A model generated the notes under the pieces. The model was not told the origin of the DNA. It saw only the letters and a list, made by a program, of their open reading frames with translations, and ran no database searches. Positions 1 to 39,300 of a DNA stretch of 64,000 bases are shown piece by piece (within the stretch, counting starts at the first letter, position 1; every line of letters starts with the position of its first letter). Source of the stretch: Hoplostethus atlanticus (lineage: Eukaryota; Chordata; Actinopteri; Trachichthyiformes; Trachichthyidae); contig JAXDDX010000288.1 of NCBI GenBank assembly GCA_034670405.1, positions 1 through 64,000 of the forward strand. Direction: 5' to 3'. The translations under genes and the position numbers were made by a program.

Positions 1-3000
1 CTAAGGTCGGGTTGAGGGATGGAAATGGAAATGCTGTCCGAGTGCAGGCGGGTTGGCTCCGTATTTGAAGGGCGGTGTATTAGGTTGGAAGCCAATCAGC
101 TGCAGGCACTCCGTCATCGAGGTTTGGCCAATCAGGAATGGCCACCTTTGTCCTGGCACCTAGTTCTCATGTGAACATATACACACATACACACATACAC
201 ACACTCTAACAAGGACATTTACCAATACATGACATAAGGATATCCAAATATATTCCATAATACGACCAAGGGGGTCGTAACAGTGTGTGTGTGTGTGTGT
301 ATTCATGTTTAGTTTCCCTTCCAAGAAAGAGGATAATGGTGGCTGTGGTTGTCAGGTGGTGTTTCCTGCTGAAAGCTGTTAGAGGAAGGTTCCTGAACAA
401 CACTTGTGACAGAGATGGCAGTCTCAATATGCCAGCGTCCAACTGGGACACAAAGAGCTGCTTCTCTGCTGTCCTGTAAGGTTTCTGTCATGGGCCAGTC
501 TTGGCCGGGGTGTCTACGGGTGAGGAATACTCTAAGAAGAGAGAGACAAAGTCGCTTTACTTATTTTCTTTGTAAAACTCAATAGTTGCTGAGATTCTAT
601 TCCATCTCCATTTGTATCAGTCTGTTTCTTGAGTTTTTCTTTTCATTTTGGCTTTATTGCTTTTAGCTTTTATGTTTCTTACAAAAGGGTTCTGTCTGTA
701 AACTCCACTTATCCTCTTTTTTTTTTTGCTCTCCCTCAATCAGATTTTTGGATATCTCACATGCTTCCTCTTGCCAAGTAAACAACTTTGGCTGTGGTGT
801 TGGCCTAGATTCACCGTCTTGCTAGTGCAATATGTGGTGCTTTGTTTGGTTTTTTTTTCTAAGAATGGTTTATGAATGCACTCACAGTTCAGTCATAGTT
901 TATTCTCCCGAGTTTGCATGCCAGTTTGTTATAAATGTAAAAAGGCAGTCAGTTTGGATATATTTAACTCTCAGAGAGCACATACTGCATTTGTTTGAAT
1001 TTGATATTGGAATCAGTTTGGCTAGTGCCTTCAGATTATTGTTGGGTAATGATTCTGACTTGGAAGATACCGCCTCCCCCCATTGGTTGAGATTCAATAA
1101 GCATTCTGGTTAATAACTGCAGAGCTAGCCTTGATATGAGTGACCAAGGTCAGAGTTCAGGATGTTCCCTCTCATTAGAGGAGATTTCCGCTCAGTATAA
1201 TGAATTTGGCCGAATCCAGTGGACAGGAAGCCTTTGCGACTATGTCAAATAATAGCTTCTATGTTTAAACTTTTGACTATTTTGTCTCTCTCCAAACCAA
1301 TAAATAGTGAGGTTTGCCTTAGTGCACGGGGAGTCTGGGAGAGGGGGGGGGGGGGCTCAGAGGCTGGTTTGTCTTTCTCTTTCTGATGAGAGGGTCCTCC
1401 GAGGGATAGGAGCCAAGAAATAGGATTATTCCATTCAATAACAAAGAGCAGGAGATGGAGACAGAGGGAAAGAAAGAAAGAGACTTGAGGGGGAGAAATT
1501 GTATATGGTGTCGGTCAGTCGGCCCCTCTAGGCCTTTGCCCCAGCCGGCTTCCCTTTTCGGTTCTTTTTGTTTAGCTTACAATTAGAAAACTCTGGTGGA
1601 AGGGTAGATAATCTTTCATTTACTAGTTTGGATTGAAAATAGACTGCATGTGTTGGATCTCTTCTTGTATTCTTTAGCAGAGTCCAAAGATTACAACAGT
1701 GCAGATACGATGGAGATCGTTGAAGTGGGATCTCCCTCAAAAGAGTGCTATTTTCATCCGTTACCCATTGGAAATGATGTTGACTTTTAATCTTCTGGGG
1801 GGAAAAAAAAGATTGTCACTCAGCTGTAAAGAGTGCATTCAGGAGCAGAAGTGTGAGAGAAGTAGACATCCATCCTCTCACCACTATCTGGAGATAGTCC
1901 TCTTCGTTTCAGTCTGATAGAGAAGACCAGATTCTGCTCTTCACCCACCCACTTCCCTCGCTCTCTCTCTTTTTATTCTGGGCCCAAGTTACTGTCTGCA
2001 CAATCATAAAGTGCAGCTCTACGTTTATGTTGTCACCAGGCCCACTTTTCCTTTCGAGGGATGGGAAGCATTCCACTGCATGTTGCCGCTGCCACAGCTG
2101 GAAAGAACCCAGTGTTATAGTAAATAGTTGTAGTAATATTTTGTCTCAAAAGAATCTTTCTTGCTCAACCTTATTAAGAGAGAAACAGAGTAGTTGCCAG
2201 TTCAAAGAGGCATGCATTCCTATTTCTTTGTTGGCACTTGGGCTTGTAAATATACAACTCTTCATAAGACTTATTGCAATACTGACACTACTTACTTTTG
2301 CTGAATTCCATCTTTGTAATATGTTCTTCCTATGCCTTGGGACAGGTTTCTTTATATTAGTACACATTCAGTCAGAAACAAGGTAGAAAAAGTTTGTCCC
2401 ACTTCCTGATTTGTGATGATTTACCAGTGTAGCCCCAAAATAAACAAATAAACAATAAAACAATAGAAAAGGCTGATCCAATAAAATGGTAGCATCTAGG
2501 GTGATTTCAATCTTACATACATTGTTGATGAAGCAGATCTTGCCTTTACATATGTTTTTTGTAGAGAGTTGTACTATTTCACAAATTTAGTATAGGTCAA
2601 AATTATAACTGTATGGGACTTTTCTAATGGATTTGTATTCCCCTCCAACAGAAGTAGCAGCAATGTTGTGCCTCACTCAGACAGAGCCGCTACTAGGCAG
2701 TATGGTAGGTGCGTCTGCCTCTATGAGCCAAGCGTCTGCCCTCGTAGACATGGGGGGGGGGGGGGGGGAGGAAAAGCATCCACACAGCAACGCAGACAGT
2801 TAAATAAGCTCAGCATCTCAACCCAGAATAAACAGACACACCAACAAAAGCCGCTCTGTGTGCTTCTTGGCTGACGTTAAGTATTTTTATTTTTCAGCTG
2901 TGTGTGGAACGTTGCTTACCAGAATACAAAATTGCTGTGTTTTTTTTTTTTTTTTTTAGTGAGTTCTTTGTGAGCGCACATATTTCTATCTGACAAAACA

Positions 3001-3344
3001 GACTAAACATAATCCTCAGGCTTGACATATGACCTACAGCCCACTCTCTTTCCTGCTCTGTCATTTTATTGGCTCCTCCATGGATTCTATATAAGCTGTA
3101 GCATACAGTATAGTGGAGCACCAGAGGCATATAATCATAGAGGACTGGACTTTTTAGACAGACAGATAGACAGTCTGCCCTCTTCCTCTGGTAAAATGTC
3201 TCTGCAATGGTAGTTTGGTGGTATAGGAGTAAATGAATCAAACAACACCAAGTGGTGGGGGGTGCTGGCTTTTACAGTAGCCAAGTGGAGAAAAGGTTGC
3301 TCTGTGTAAGAAACAATCCTATTGTAGGTTTGTTTTTTTGACAG
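1..3344 (+). other. adamts6 intron (upstream, partial)
   Basis: I find no exon here: no HExxHxxGxxHD protease motif and no ADAMTS text in either strand. By family structure it should be the intron before the last protease-domain exon. It holds short CA/GT tracts near 180-300 and a 16-17 base G run near 2753. The remainder is featureless AT-rich sequence. Confidence 0.7.
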
Positions 3345-28525
<25,181 letters not shown>

Positions 28526-31500
28526 CTTTGTTTTTTTTTGTTTGTTTTTTTACTGCATTTTAAAGCACAACAAGGATCACATGAGACGTGTCGGCATTAG
28601 GGGTGCGGATGCTCTTTTTCTCGCAGGCTTTTACGTGATATGTACTCCAGTCCTTTCACTTAACTCTTGGAAAGCACCCGCGGGGGGGTCAGAGCGGCTA
28701 GAAGCCGAAGCACCGGGATACCCGTTACTCCCGCTGAACAAGCCCGCCCATTCACTTCCTCAGTTTAGGGTGACCGACCCAGATCCGGAAAGGAGCGCCG
28801 GCTTTGTAAAGGCTTTTGTTCCTCTCGCCCTAAACTCTGAAACACACCAGCTGTATCATAATTTGAGATTGAGGCGGGTTTGTAAGTGATAGGGCGGAAC
28901 TACTTTATCGCGGGGCTGTACGTCGTTTTTTTTTTTTTTTTCCCAAAAGGTGTCAAACATCTCTCTCCGAATCGTCCCGTCTTCTGTTTGCTACGACGCC
29001 GGGTGCGGAGCTCTCCCCGCTCTCATCCCGGGGCCTCGAGTGTCTGGATTCGCTCTTAGGGGGCCGTGAGGTTTCCACTCTCCTTGGTAATTAATTCCAA
29101 ATAAACAGTAACTAGCCCACTTGGCTGGGAAACGCCACCCTCTCCTTCTGATCCAGGGTCTCCAATTACAGAGGGAGACAGATGGCCTGTTTGGTCTAAT
29201 GTAACCAGTTTAGAATACCTGTACGTCTGGCCCAGCTTCTGTCTCCCGCGCTGGCAGTCCGCTGGGGTCTGTGATTACATTAGTCCTGCCCTGCAGAGCT
29301 GAAGGGGGGGAGGAGGAGGGGGAAAAAAAAGGTGATGGAGTTCAGGCCGAGGGATTCCTCAGCCACAGACGACCTGTCAGGCCCCCGAGTCGCTTCACAC
29401 AAACATAAGCGCGCAATTACATGAAGGCATACACAGATAATTGTTCGCTCTGCACAAAAACAAGCTTTTTCCACCGTAGGCCTACGAAGGATTAACTAAG
29501 AGGAGCCCAGATGATGAGGCAGTACAAATTGAGGACTTCATATGATTTGTCACACGCAGCTTTGTTGCTATTTCTCACTATTTTTGCCAAGTGTCTCCAT
29601 GTGTTTGATTTCAGCGCTCTCGTGGGTATTAGGGTGCATCGTACAGAGGAAGGCGTCACTCCGCACGAAACAAGATTCATTACAGCAAAGCGTGTTTACT
29701 TACAACAAAACGATGGCCTATGCAATTGTTTGACTCGTTCCAGCTTGTTGACTTCAGTTGCCCCCGCCACCAGTCGAGGGGATAATATTAGTCTCCCTGA
29801 CATACACCATGCGTATTAAACTGAAAAAGTGACGAAGTGATTTCCCAGGACGCTGGATCGCTGAGACGCGAGAGATCCCTGGCTGCCTCGCGATAAGAGG
29901 TGTAGAGAGGACGGGGACCAGAGTACTCCTCCACACCCAGGATTCAAATGGAGACAAAAACTAGTGACAGTGATGGAAAACATTGCTTTTGTTTATCGGC
30001 AATAACAAAAATATCCCTGGCAACTTTGTCTGCAAAGCGAAGCTGTGCAATAACGAGCAGAAAAACGTGCAATATTGAGCAAGAGGATTGCAACAGGCTA
30101 GCAAACAGCCATGTGGATGCACTCAACCACATGCAAACACGTGCAAAAAACACACACACGCATTGTTAAAATTCCTAAAGAAGCATCCTAGAGTGCATCA
30201 AAGCATTTGTGGCAAAGCAAAGATAGTATTTGTGGGTCTTATTGCTGCCACTGTTAAGATAAAGACGCTTGGGCTGGTTATCGTCCGCCTCACCTCCGAG
30301 TTTGAAACCCCAGACTCTTTTTCTCCCACTGAAGGGTGTGAGGATCAGCACAGTGACAAACAACACGGCTTTGCAAGGGTTTTATCTTTCTCAATCAAAG
30401 TTGCTGTTGGTACCACGGTGTCATCAATGAGTGCTTGAAGTGCTTCGGAGACTCTTCAATTTGAACGAAGTGCAGCAGGGCAAACAGCTCCAGATGGTGT
30501 GGCTGGAGACAATGCATGCACCGGACCCAGGGGGTCTGACAGGCAGGAATGCTGGCCTGGGATGGGAAGGTCACGGCTCCAGCACCTGCTATCTACTGGG
30601 GTCTGTTTGGGCTCTGTTCTGTTAAGCCCTACTGATCTTTCCCACAGCTGAGGCCCAGTTTGAATTGCTGTGGAGAAGATCAAAGCCCCTGAAGGGTGCT
30701 GGCTGCAGAGGAGAGGGCAACATCTGCCCCGTTGCATTACACTGCAAAGGGTGCGCTTTTTCCTTCACACCTTCAAAGAGGTGAAGAGAAATCCTTCAGC
30801 TGTGCAGCACATCCCTTTTCAGAGAGACTTCCAGATCTCCTTATTACAGATCATTTCAACCAAAAAAAACCCATTGTGCATGAGGACACCATACCCAAAG
30901 ATACACCATGCTGAATAGTGCATTTGACCAGGTGATAGTTTCGATGCCAGGGTTAGTCTTCAGGGCTACGACTCCTGGGTTGCCTCAGGGTCAGGAGGCT
31001 CAGTGTAGTGGTTCACCAGGTAGCTGGGTCACCTTCAAGGGATGCTGCTGTATTCCCATAGTGTCCTCTGTAGGCAGGCAGAATGGGGAAGGCGGCAGGT
31101 AAGTAGATTAAGTGCACAGGGAATCGATAGCCAATCACTTAGCCACGATGGAGTAAAGCCAAGAGCTTTAGCTTGGGGCCGTGGATGCAGCTGAATGCGA
31201 TCGGTGTGTGTGTGTGTGCATGTGTTGGGTGGACGGTGGTCTCGAACTGCATCTACGCACAGCATACAGTGAACTGAGAGCGGGAACCCACTACTTAAGG
31301 ACATCTCCTGGCAGTAACATTATAAAATCCATCAAGAGTGAATTATGTAGTGATTCAGCCTCTTCTGCTCCAATTGCCCACAACTAATAAATGACAGCAG
31401 GCTAATGAGAACAAATGATGATGGGGCTTTAGTCCCAGCACAGAACGCTGCACTGCCCACGGCTATCACTTTCTCCTCGGTTACATTGCAACGCTGTTCT

Positions 31501-32387
31501 CGTCTCTGTCTCACAGTCCAGGCGTCCTTCACTCTAGGCAAGGAAAAGGTGAATCTCACTGTACGATACAAAGAAGCTTTGGGCACATCAAGCATAGGTA
31601 CATAAAGAGTTTGACAGGAAGCTTGAAGGTTTGCAAAATATTTGATGGAGACGTAAGTCATCTAGCTGTATGTCGACTGTCTTTTTTACCTTGTTAGCTA
31701 ATTCTCAATATCATAAAAATGTACTTTTTTCTCGTATTTTGATATAAAAATCCCAATACTTTTACTTCCTGGTGTATTTGTAGTGGATACTTCATGGTGT
31801 ACCACTAGGTGCATTTTTGAGTTTTCATCCCGGTGGCTCCAATTCCTTTGGAAGAATCCGTCAATCTCAAGATCATGCACAAAGCATTTCACAGTGAAAT
31901 GCTTCACCAACTACACTACACCGTAGGCTTCATTGCCTTTCTCTTTCCATATTTGTTACGGTCCAATCTAGAAACTAGATTGTTTGGCAGAAGTCTACTT
32001 CATAAGATGTGTACAGGAGGCAAAGCCTGCTTAGAAACAAAGGTGGCTTAAGTACGTTTGTTTTCTGGTACCCAATAGCAGGTAGCTAGCCTCTTTGTTT
32101 CCTGGCAATCAATCTGTTTTATCTTCACTACCTGGGGCTTTGGACCACTATGCCTGTGCAGCAGAGGTTACATACCTCAGATATTACCCTGGACTGTAAT
32201 AATATGAAATATGGCTTTGCACTTAAGAGTTCATCGAAGCCACATTTGCATTTTAGTTTGAGGAACCTGTTGATTTACACGCGACTGGGAAGGTGAGAGA
32301 GCACATCTCAGCATTGGAGGGTTGTGCAAGTTCTCTGGCCCCACATGCCCAGACTTCTCTCCACACCTCGGTTGACTTCCAGGACCG

Positions 32388-32390
<3 letters not shown>

Positions 32391-32422
<32 letters not shown>
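32391..32422. repeat. (GA)n microsatellite
   Basis: About 15 GA units in the intergenic interval. Confidence 0.9.
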
Positions 32423-32425
<3 letters not shown>

Positions 32426-35400
32426 GAGAGAGGGGAAACATCATCTCAGACAGACCTGGGACCATTTATTAATTTATATCCGCTTGGGTAATATGAGCAT
32501 TTGGATGCAAGATGGGTGAGTTTTGCACTTTTGGGACAATCTACCTGGTTTTATTATGCCAGATCATCCCGTTAAGGTAACTTAATAGTTTTTAAAAAAG
32601 TAATTCAACTCGGATCTGTCATCAAATGGCAAGAAGGAATGGTTTTTGATGTAAAACACAGGGGACTCTGCCCAGCACGACATCTCAATTTGATTCCATG
32701 ACTTGGTAAACTAGCTTCTTCTGTCAGATCGCAAAGAAGAGGGCAGAGGAGAGGGAATATCCATCTATAGCGTCAGACTGAGAAAGTCACTAGGAAGACT
32801 AATAGATGTTAAATGTGACGAATGCCCGTGGGTGGTATCTCCAAAAGCCAATGTCTTGAGTGGGGGTCAGCTGATCGAACATGATGCTCCGAGGCAGTGG
32901 TCAATGCAAAACATAAGTGGGGTCCGTTTATAGAAAGCAGCATCTGTAGGTGTCCGTTCAGGAAGCCGGGCCAGTTGCTGCTGAAATGGGTTTCGGTATG
33001 CGGGTAAATCGTGATGTACACATTCACCGCCGAGTAAATCTACACATTCACCGGTAAATATGTACGTTTCTTCATCAGGCAGTTTGAATATGTTGTTCAA
33101 AATGTTGCTGTGATAAAGAAACAGGATCTATTGTTATCCAGCACCTGGACTCAAGCAGATGTGCACACTTCTAATCTTCTGGTTCAAGTATCACTGGCAC
33201 ACTTAGTGCCTTTGAATGCAGCATTCACAAAAATGAGATTGAAAGATTAAACATGTACATATGTAGTCACTTCGTTGAAGATTGAAAAATTGAAACATAA
33301 TTGAAATTATTTATTCTATAACCACGGTCTGTGTGGTGTTGGTTTTGATGTCGCAGTCCGAGAGCCAAGCCACATTATGGCCCTAACAAGTCGTATGTTT
33401 TGTGGCCTCACACCAGAATTCAATATTATACTTACCAACAATACCAATCATTTTTGAGTCATCTCTCACAAAATGGAAGAAATTCATCCAGACCTTAAAT
33501 GGAAATATTTTCACAAAGTCCAACGAGGAGGTTAGATAACAACCGTCTTGCATGTAATTCAATGCAAAATGTTCATTCAGTCCGAGGTAAAATATTTTCT
33601 GAGGTTTGCTTTTTTTTCTGAGTTTAACCTTGGTCTCGGTTGTAGTCTTGGGCTTAATTTATTGTTTTGACTAGCTTCCCTCTATGCATTCAATTTCTGG
33701 GACATAGTATTCATTCCTGATCAGTCTCATCCAATTGCTGTGATACTGGGAATTTCATGTGCAGGCCTTGCTTGGATCCAACATTTGGCAAGACCAAGGG
33801 AAATGAATACGTTTTTGTTAGTAGTCCAACATCCCCTACCCCCCCTTCAATACTGTAATACTGCAAAAACTGAGGAAATACTACAAGGTATCACACTGTA
33901 TTGCCCCGTCTTCTCCTTCTGGCTGGCGTCTCTCTCTTCATCTTTACCCAGGTGTCTCCAAGTAGCCTGACTGACAGCCGTACTGACTCCCATCCACCAA
34001 AACAAGAGCAACAAACTGACAATCAAAGACTGTCTTCTAATACTTCATCATCTCTTATCAAGGAATGCATGCTCACTTTTGCTCTGGGGTAATCCGTGAG
34101 CACGTTTTGGACAATGTTGTTCATAGAGAGGAAAAAAGGGAAGGAGGGGGGGGAAGAGAAAAACCTGGCCTATGAAAAATAAATCTCATAAAGTAGCAAT
34201 GAAATATTACATGTGACATAAGGACATTTTTCCAGGTTAACCCTATTAAAGGAAATGGAGCCCTTCGTCCCCCGGATTCGAGTTTATCTAATCACTGTAT
34301 TAACGGGCCACTAGAATACAAAGGTACAGACAAATAGCGCGCTGGCATCGAGGACACCTTCCCCAGAGACAAACGACCACTATGCTCTGTCCTTGGGCTT
34401 CGGTGAATGACCAACCATTAGCCGTGAACATGTATGCCTTCTGTCCAAACCGTCTCTTTTGATCTGGCGGCCATTAATATCCCTCATATGAACACACACA
34501 CACACGAACCTACCTAGCTCTCTCTTCCCCAGACATCCCCGCCCCCCTCCATCTCACCCAGGGGAATTGGCCCATGGAAAGAGGACTCAAGGTCACGGCG
34601 GCTCAGGGGTCGTGGGCACGTGGAGCGTGCTCCGCAACACGGCTGTCCGGCTGCGGCCTCTGCTGCTCGCACACCTACCCGACATGAGCAAGAAGAAGAA
34701 AAACCTGGAAGATTAAACTACCTGTATGCCCCATAGATATGATTTCATTTAGAATATTAGGTGTATCCACGTGTGAATGACAGGTTAAATGTGAATGCAT
34801 GTGCCTTAGGTTATCATCCACCAACACAGAGGAAATACAGAAATAAAGAGGACAGAGGAAAAAAAGACAATCCCAAATTCCAGAAGTCTGGAAGGAGCCA
34901 GAAGAGCTCGTCTTTAGAGTCTTTGGGTTGTATTTCTAAGAGATGGGAAGGATTAATTGGCTATATTTAGCCCTCTTGCAGAAGGGCAGAGGGAGATAGT
35001 GGTCGTAGAGTAGCATGATAATGCTATTACCATTCCATCTCATCCCTGATGGTCACATGACCAGCAGCAGAGAGTGGTATTTCCTGCTTTGAGCTGGGCA
35101 CAGCGAGGCTGGGGAATGTTAAGTATTCTCCTGGTGGTGCTGGAGAGGAGTGACATTGTCTCGTCCCTCTCTCTACCCCCCTTTAAACATCATGTCTGAT
35201 TTACGTGCCCAGGGATGTCCTTCTTAAAGTCATACTCTTCTGAAGCATCTCTGTGCAGCTTTATGATACATACGTACGATACGTCGGCGGCACGTTCCAA
35301 CACGACCTGGACCCAGAAGGGCACACGGGCAGTTAGATTACTGTATCACCTGTTTTAGATTTGCAGGAGCTTGGGCCGAATTGGGCTCATAGTGTAATAT

Positions 35401-35488
35401 TAACCCTCCTTCCTGTTCCATATGAAAATTTAAGCATGATCCCAGAAGTGCAGTAAAAAACAGTGTGCTGGCCAAATACAGCTCCTGG

Positions 35489-35520
<32 letters not shown>
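35489..35520. repeat. (CA)n microsatellite
   Basis: About 15 CA units in the intergenic interval. Confidence 0.9.
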
Positions 35521-35522
<2 letters not shown>

Positions 35523-36006
35523 TAGTGGTAGATCATTTACCCAAAACCACAACAGGAAGGTAAAGGCTTTGTTTTAAATAGTACCATTTTTTACAAGCCT
35601 AGACTGCTCTAATGGTGACCTGGGCAAGAAGGTATGACAGATACTGTAGAAAGGAGGCAGAGCGGTTATGGGGACCTTGCGTCAATCTGGTGAAATTGTT
35701 ACGGTGAAGTGGTTGGGTCAGGCTTGCTCATAGTGGTTGTTGGATCAGAGGGAGAGGGGCAACAGACTATTCAGACTGAATCATTGGATTAATACAGGGG
35801 TTTAATACAGGGTTTCTATGATTCAACCATGTGTAGTCATACAGTGCATCGGCCGGGCTGAGCTGCTGCTATATCACGAGAGCTAAACTCCAGCACCTCT
35901 AGTTCTGCCACTCCTTCTCAACTCACTGCTTCTCACCACTCATTCGCACACATTCACAACAGTTGATGAAACCGGTTGAACAACTTTGGTAATACAACCT
36001 AACAAA

Positions 36007-36012
36007 TTTATT
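36007..36012 (-). terminator. Candidate cwc27 polyadenylation signal
   Basis: AATAAA on the minus strand about 360 bases after the cwc27 stop codon; a second copy lies at 36092-36097. Which is used cannot be told from sequence. Confidence 0.4.
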
Positions 36013-36371
36013 TTGAAATTATTTTACTTCTGTGTGTAAAATCAGTCAGTAATTTCAAATTAAAACTGCGTAATTACAATAACAAATGTCATTTATTTTG
36101 AAGGAAAGGTGTAATACATACATGCAAGAAACAGATTATGGATTATTGAAACTGGAACTCTTGAAAACCAACTGCATGTTGCATAGGTACAACTGTTACA
36201 CATGGAGAAGCCTTTTCCATCACAGACTGCAGGTCAGCATCCTCAGTCCAGATGTTGAAGAGGCTGTTCAACAAAGGGGGGATGACCGGTTTGAAGTGGT
36301 GGGAAAACGGAGAAGCGGAGAAGCTCTTCAGTCACATGGCGGGGCACGACCTGACCTCTGACCGTGTGACC
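36007..36371 (-). other. cwc27: cwc27 3' untranslated region (end inferred)
   Basis: Sequence after the stop on the minus strand. Two AATAAA signals, at 36097-36092 and 36012-36007, would give a 3'UTR of about 280-370 bases. No coding exon follows on that strand. Confidence 0.5.
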
Positions 36372-39300
36372 TCACCTCTTGGCCTTCTTCTCCTCCATGA
36401 TCTTCTTGCTCTCCTCTCTCCTGCGTTTATTGACAGGGTTGCGCGGATCGTAGATCTCAAAAGTGTCCTCGTCCTGCACGTTGGCATCCTTGACTTTTCT
36501 GCTTTGCTCATCAAACTGCAGAACGTGGGCCATCCTAAATCAGATGAAGAGAGGCGGAGAGCGTTCAAAGAACAGCAATAAATCACGACTCTGAAGAGTT
36601 ACTGTTTAGAGGACAGGCGCCTATTGCCTTAAGATTACATCATGTTAGCACAAGAGGAAAAAACATCAAGCCATTTCTATCATTCTGACTTCCTGGTAAA
36701 ACTGTTTCAGCTACTGATCATCAATATCATTAATGAGCAAAAATATCAATAGTGAAAATATTGTTGTGGACTGGCCAAGTGCTGTGCATTAATGGATGCA
36801 GAAGTTATGCTTGATGTCTTTCATAATTCAACATAGAGATGAAAGAATAAGAGATCAAATTGATTAAGAGAATGATTTGCCACAAGCCTGCGGCTTTATA
36901 AATCCTGGCTATATAAACTACATGTACTTGGTAAAGGTTTGACACATTTAATAGTCAGGCTTGCACTATTGTTCATTTGGTTTAGATGTTAAAGCCTGTG
37001 TTAAGACCTGTATAAAAAGGTAACAGTCATAAAACTAAGCTACTTTTCACAATTAAAGTCCTAACATTTGTGTCAGTGCTGAAATCTTTCCCTTCTTACT
37101 GTTGTTATCACTTAACATTTAAACATTTGTACACTTGCTTAAGGCAGAATGTTTTTTTTGTAAATGAAGAAATTATGCAATAAATAGCGATGGGAATGCA
37201 TTTGTTGAATAAATATTGACGTAGGCTTGGCTTGATCTGCCTGAAGAATAGTTCAGTCTCAACAGTTCCACAGTCAGTTTGGACATTGTGAAATGTAAAT
37301 TATCTGCCCACTGCAACATCCCAGAAATGGCGTACGCACTGTTGCTCAAGGCAGTCATTGGGGTTGTCTGCCCTTTAGTTTGGGGGCGTTAGAACATTTG
37401 CCAAGTGCATTTCTTTGTTTGGTTTTTTTCTGATGTAGCTGAGTTCTACATCCAACCCAGGTGATGGCAGCATACCCAACTCAAATTTCACTTTTTGTGA
37501 CATTCGAAAGATTTTGCATGAACCTACCTCTATGTGTAACAGTAACGGGAATGGGTAAATGGTAAGGGCAGTGTGGTTGTCCGATAATAAAACAATGGAC
37601 GGGGGATTTTATTGTGTGAAAACAAACAGAAACTGGCTGCCTTCTACCTAAACGAGCAGATGTAGATTCTACCCATCCTCTTGGTTGGCTCCTCTTGGCA
37701 GGGCTGCTAGTTGGCTTACAGGTTAAACCAACAGCCACGTGGTTTGAAGTTAAGTAAGTTGAAGTTTGTCCATCAGGCTGTAATGTCACTTCACGTAACA
37801 TCCCAAGTTCAAGTATTACCCTCTGTTGTCGAGTCAATATCAGGTTTTTGCTAGACAGATTTCTTTCTAGGTCAGACTGCGCCTTCGTCTGTCTAGCGGA
37901 TGAGGATAAAAGGAGTGTGCGTGTGGTGTGTTTACAAGCAACAGCTGAGTGAGATTAGCCTCTGGTGTGACAGAGAACACAACGTGATGCGCTGTGCACA
38001 CAATATTCACATGGGTACTGAAATTGTAGTTAAAATGAGTTTAAAAAATCATCACCATTTAAAGAGCACTTTCTTTGATATGGGGCAATTGGGCAGATGT
38101 TTGAACACCTGGAGACTCTCTATGCCTGCAACTAAACGTTTAGAGATATTAGGCCTATATTTTGTAGTTTGAGAAAATTGTGAAAGAAAGGCCTGGTAGC
38201 CAGAGAACAGATGCTCATGTGTCTTTCATTTCCCAAGTCAGTCTCTCTCCCCTCAAAGACCTATTAAAGAATCAGGACATTCCTAACAGGAGATACCAGT
38301 GTGAGGCACTTCACAGATAAAACACATATTCTTTAGGTGTCTAACACAGCAAACATAAAAGAGAAGTCACTAGTCAAGCACAGGGGAGTCCACTTTTTAC
38401 ATTGTGGACAATTAAAGCTGGTGAAGCTAAGTGCAACAGCGACGCAGCCACATCGTTCACCCATCACTCACCCAATGTGTCTAAATGTTTCGTTAGCATT
38501 GCCCAAACTCCATACCTACTACACATAACTGCTTTGCTCAATGTACTGTAGCTGTAACTAAAATATTTGGTGGCAATTTTTTTTTCATGCACAGATTAGC
38601 GAGTGAGCATCACCCAATATGAGGTGAGAGAGCGCCTTTTGGTGTTTAGTAGTTAAGTGTCTGATGACTGACCTCAATTTGACTGATGCCCACATCTTGC
38701 GCCGTGGGAAAAATACATTGTTAGTAATAATGATGTCCAACCCGGGACTGTCAGGTAGACCTACATCTACTGATCCTCCACCTACAACTAAGAAACTTGT
38801 GCATGACTGTTGCATGCACCAGATCATTTTTTTTCAATTTCTTGAGCTGAGATGAAATGAAACGAATGAAGCGCTGTAAATATGCTGCCAGTGCCCGAAC
38901 ACAGGAAAAGTATTAAAAGAAAACAAAAAATACATTCTGTGGCATATATTGTAATTCCCTGCACAGCTGTGAGAGGGTGCACTCAAGCACAAAGGCCTAT
39001 GTAGTTGGGTTTGATATAGGTGTAATGCATACATATGGCAAATCCATTTCAAAAAGGCACGGCTAGCCATGTAGTCTACTTACGTTGTGAGAAACAAAAC
39101 CTAAATGATTAACTAAATGTTTTGTTCTTTCTGAGAAGGTAGCAGGAGGAGGAGGTAGAACCACAAACGTCACAGTGCCACGACACTTTAAAGGTGCAGT
39201 AAAGATTTTAAGCATTGAAACGTCTCTTTCCAGACGACACCAAAAACATGTTGGTCTAGCCAGAAGATAATCAGTAGGTATAGGTACAAAACAAATCCAA

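Larger units (their letters stand above)
28526..36006. other. Intergenic interval between adamts6 and cwc27 3' ends
   Basis: About 7.5 kb. I see no coding exon, RNA gene or clear transposon. It holds GA (32391-32422) and CA (35489-35520) microsatellites, a T run near 28927, a G run near 34146 and many short frames without family resemblance. Confidence 0.6.

Noticed and set aside
832-1113. Plus-strand 93-codon frame, considered as an upstream adamts6 exon.
   Set aside because: No ADAMTS residues, no zinc-binding motif and no suitable splice borders.
36252-36581. Plus-strand frame of 109 codons over 36252-36581.
   Set aside because: It is the antisense shadow of the cwc27 terminal exon, whose minus-strand reading matches a known protein.
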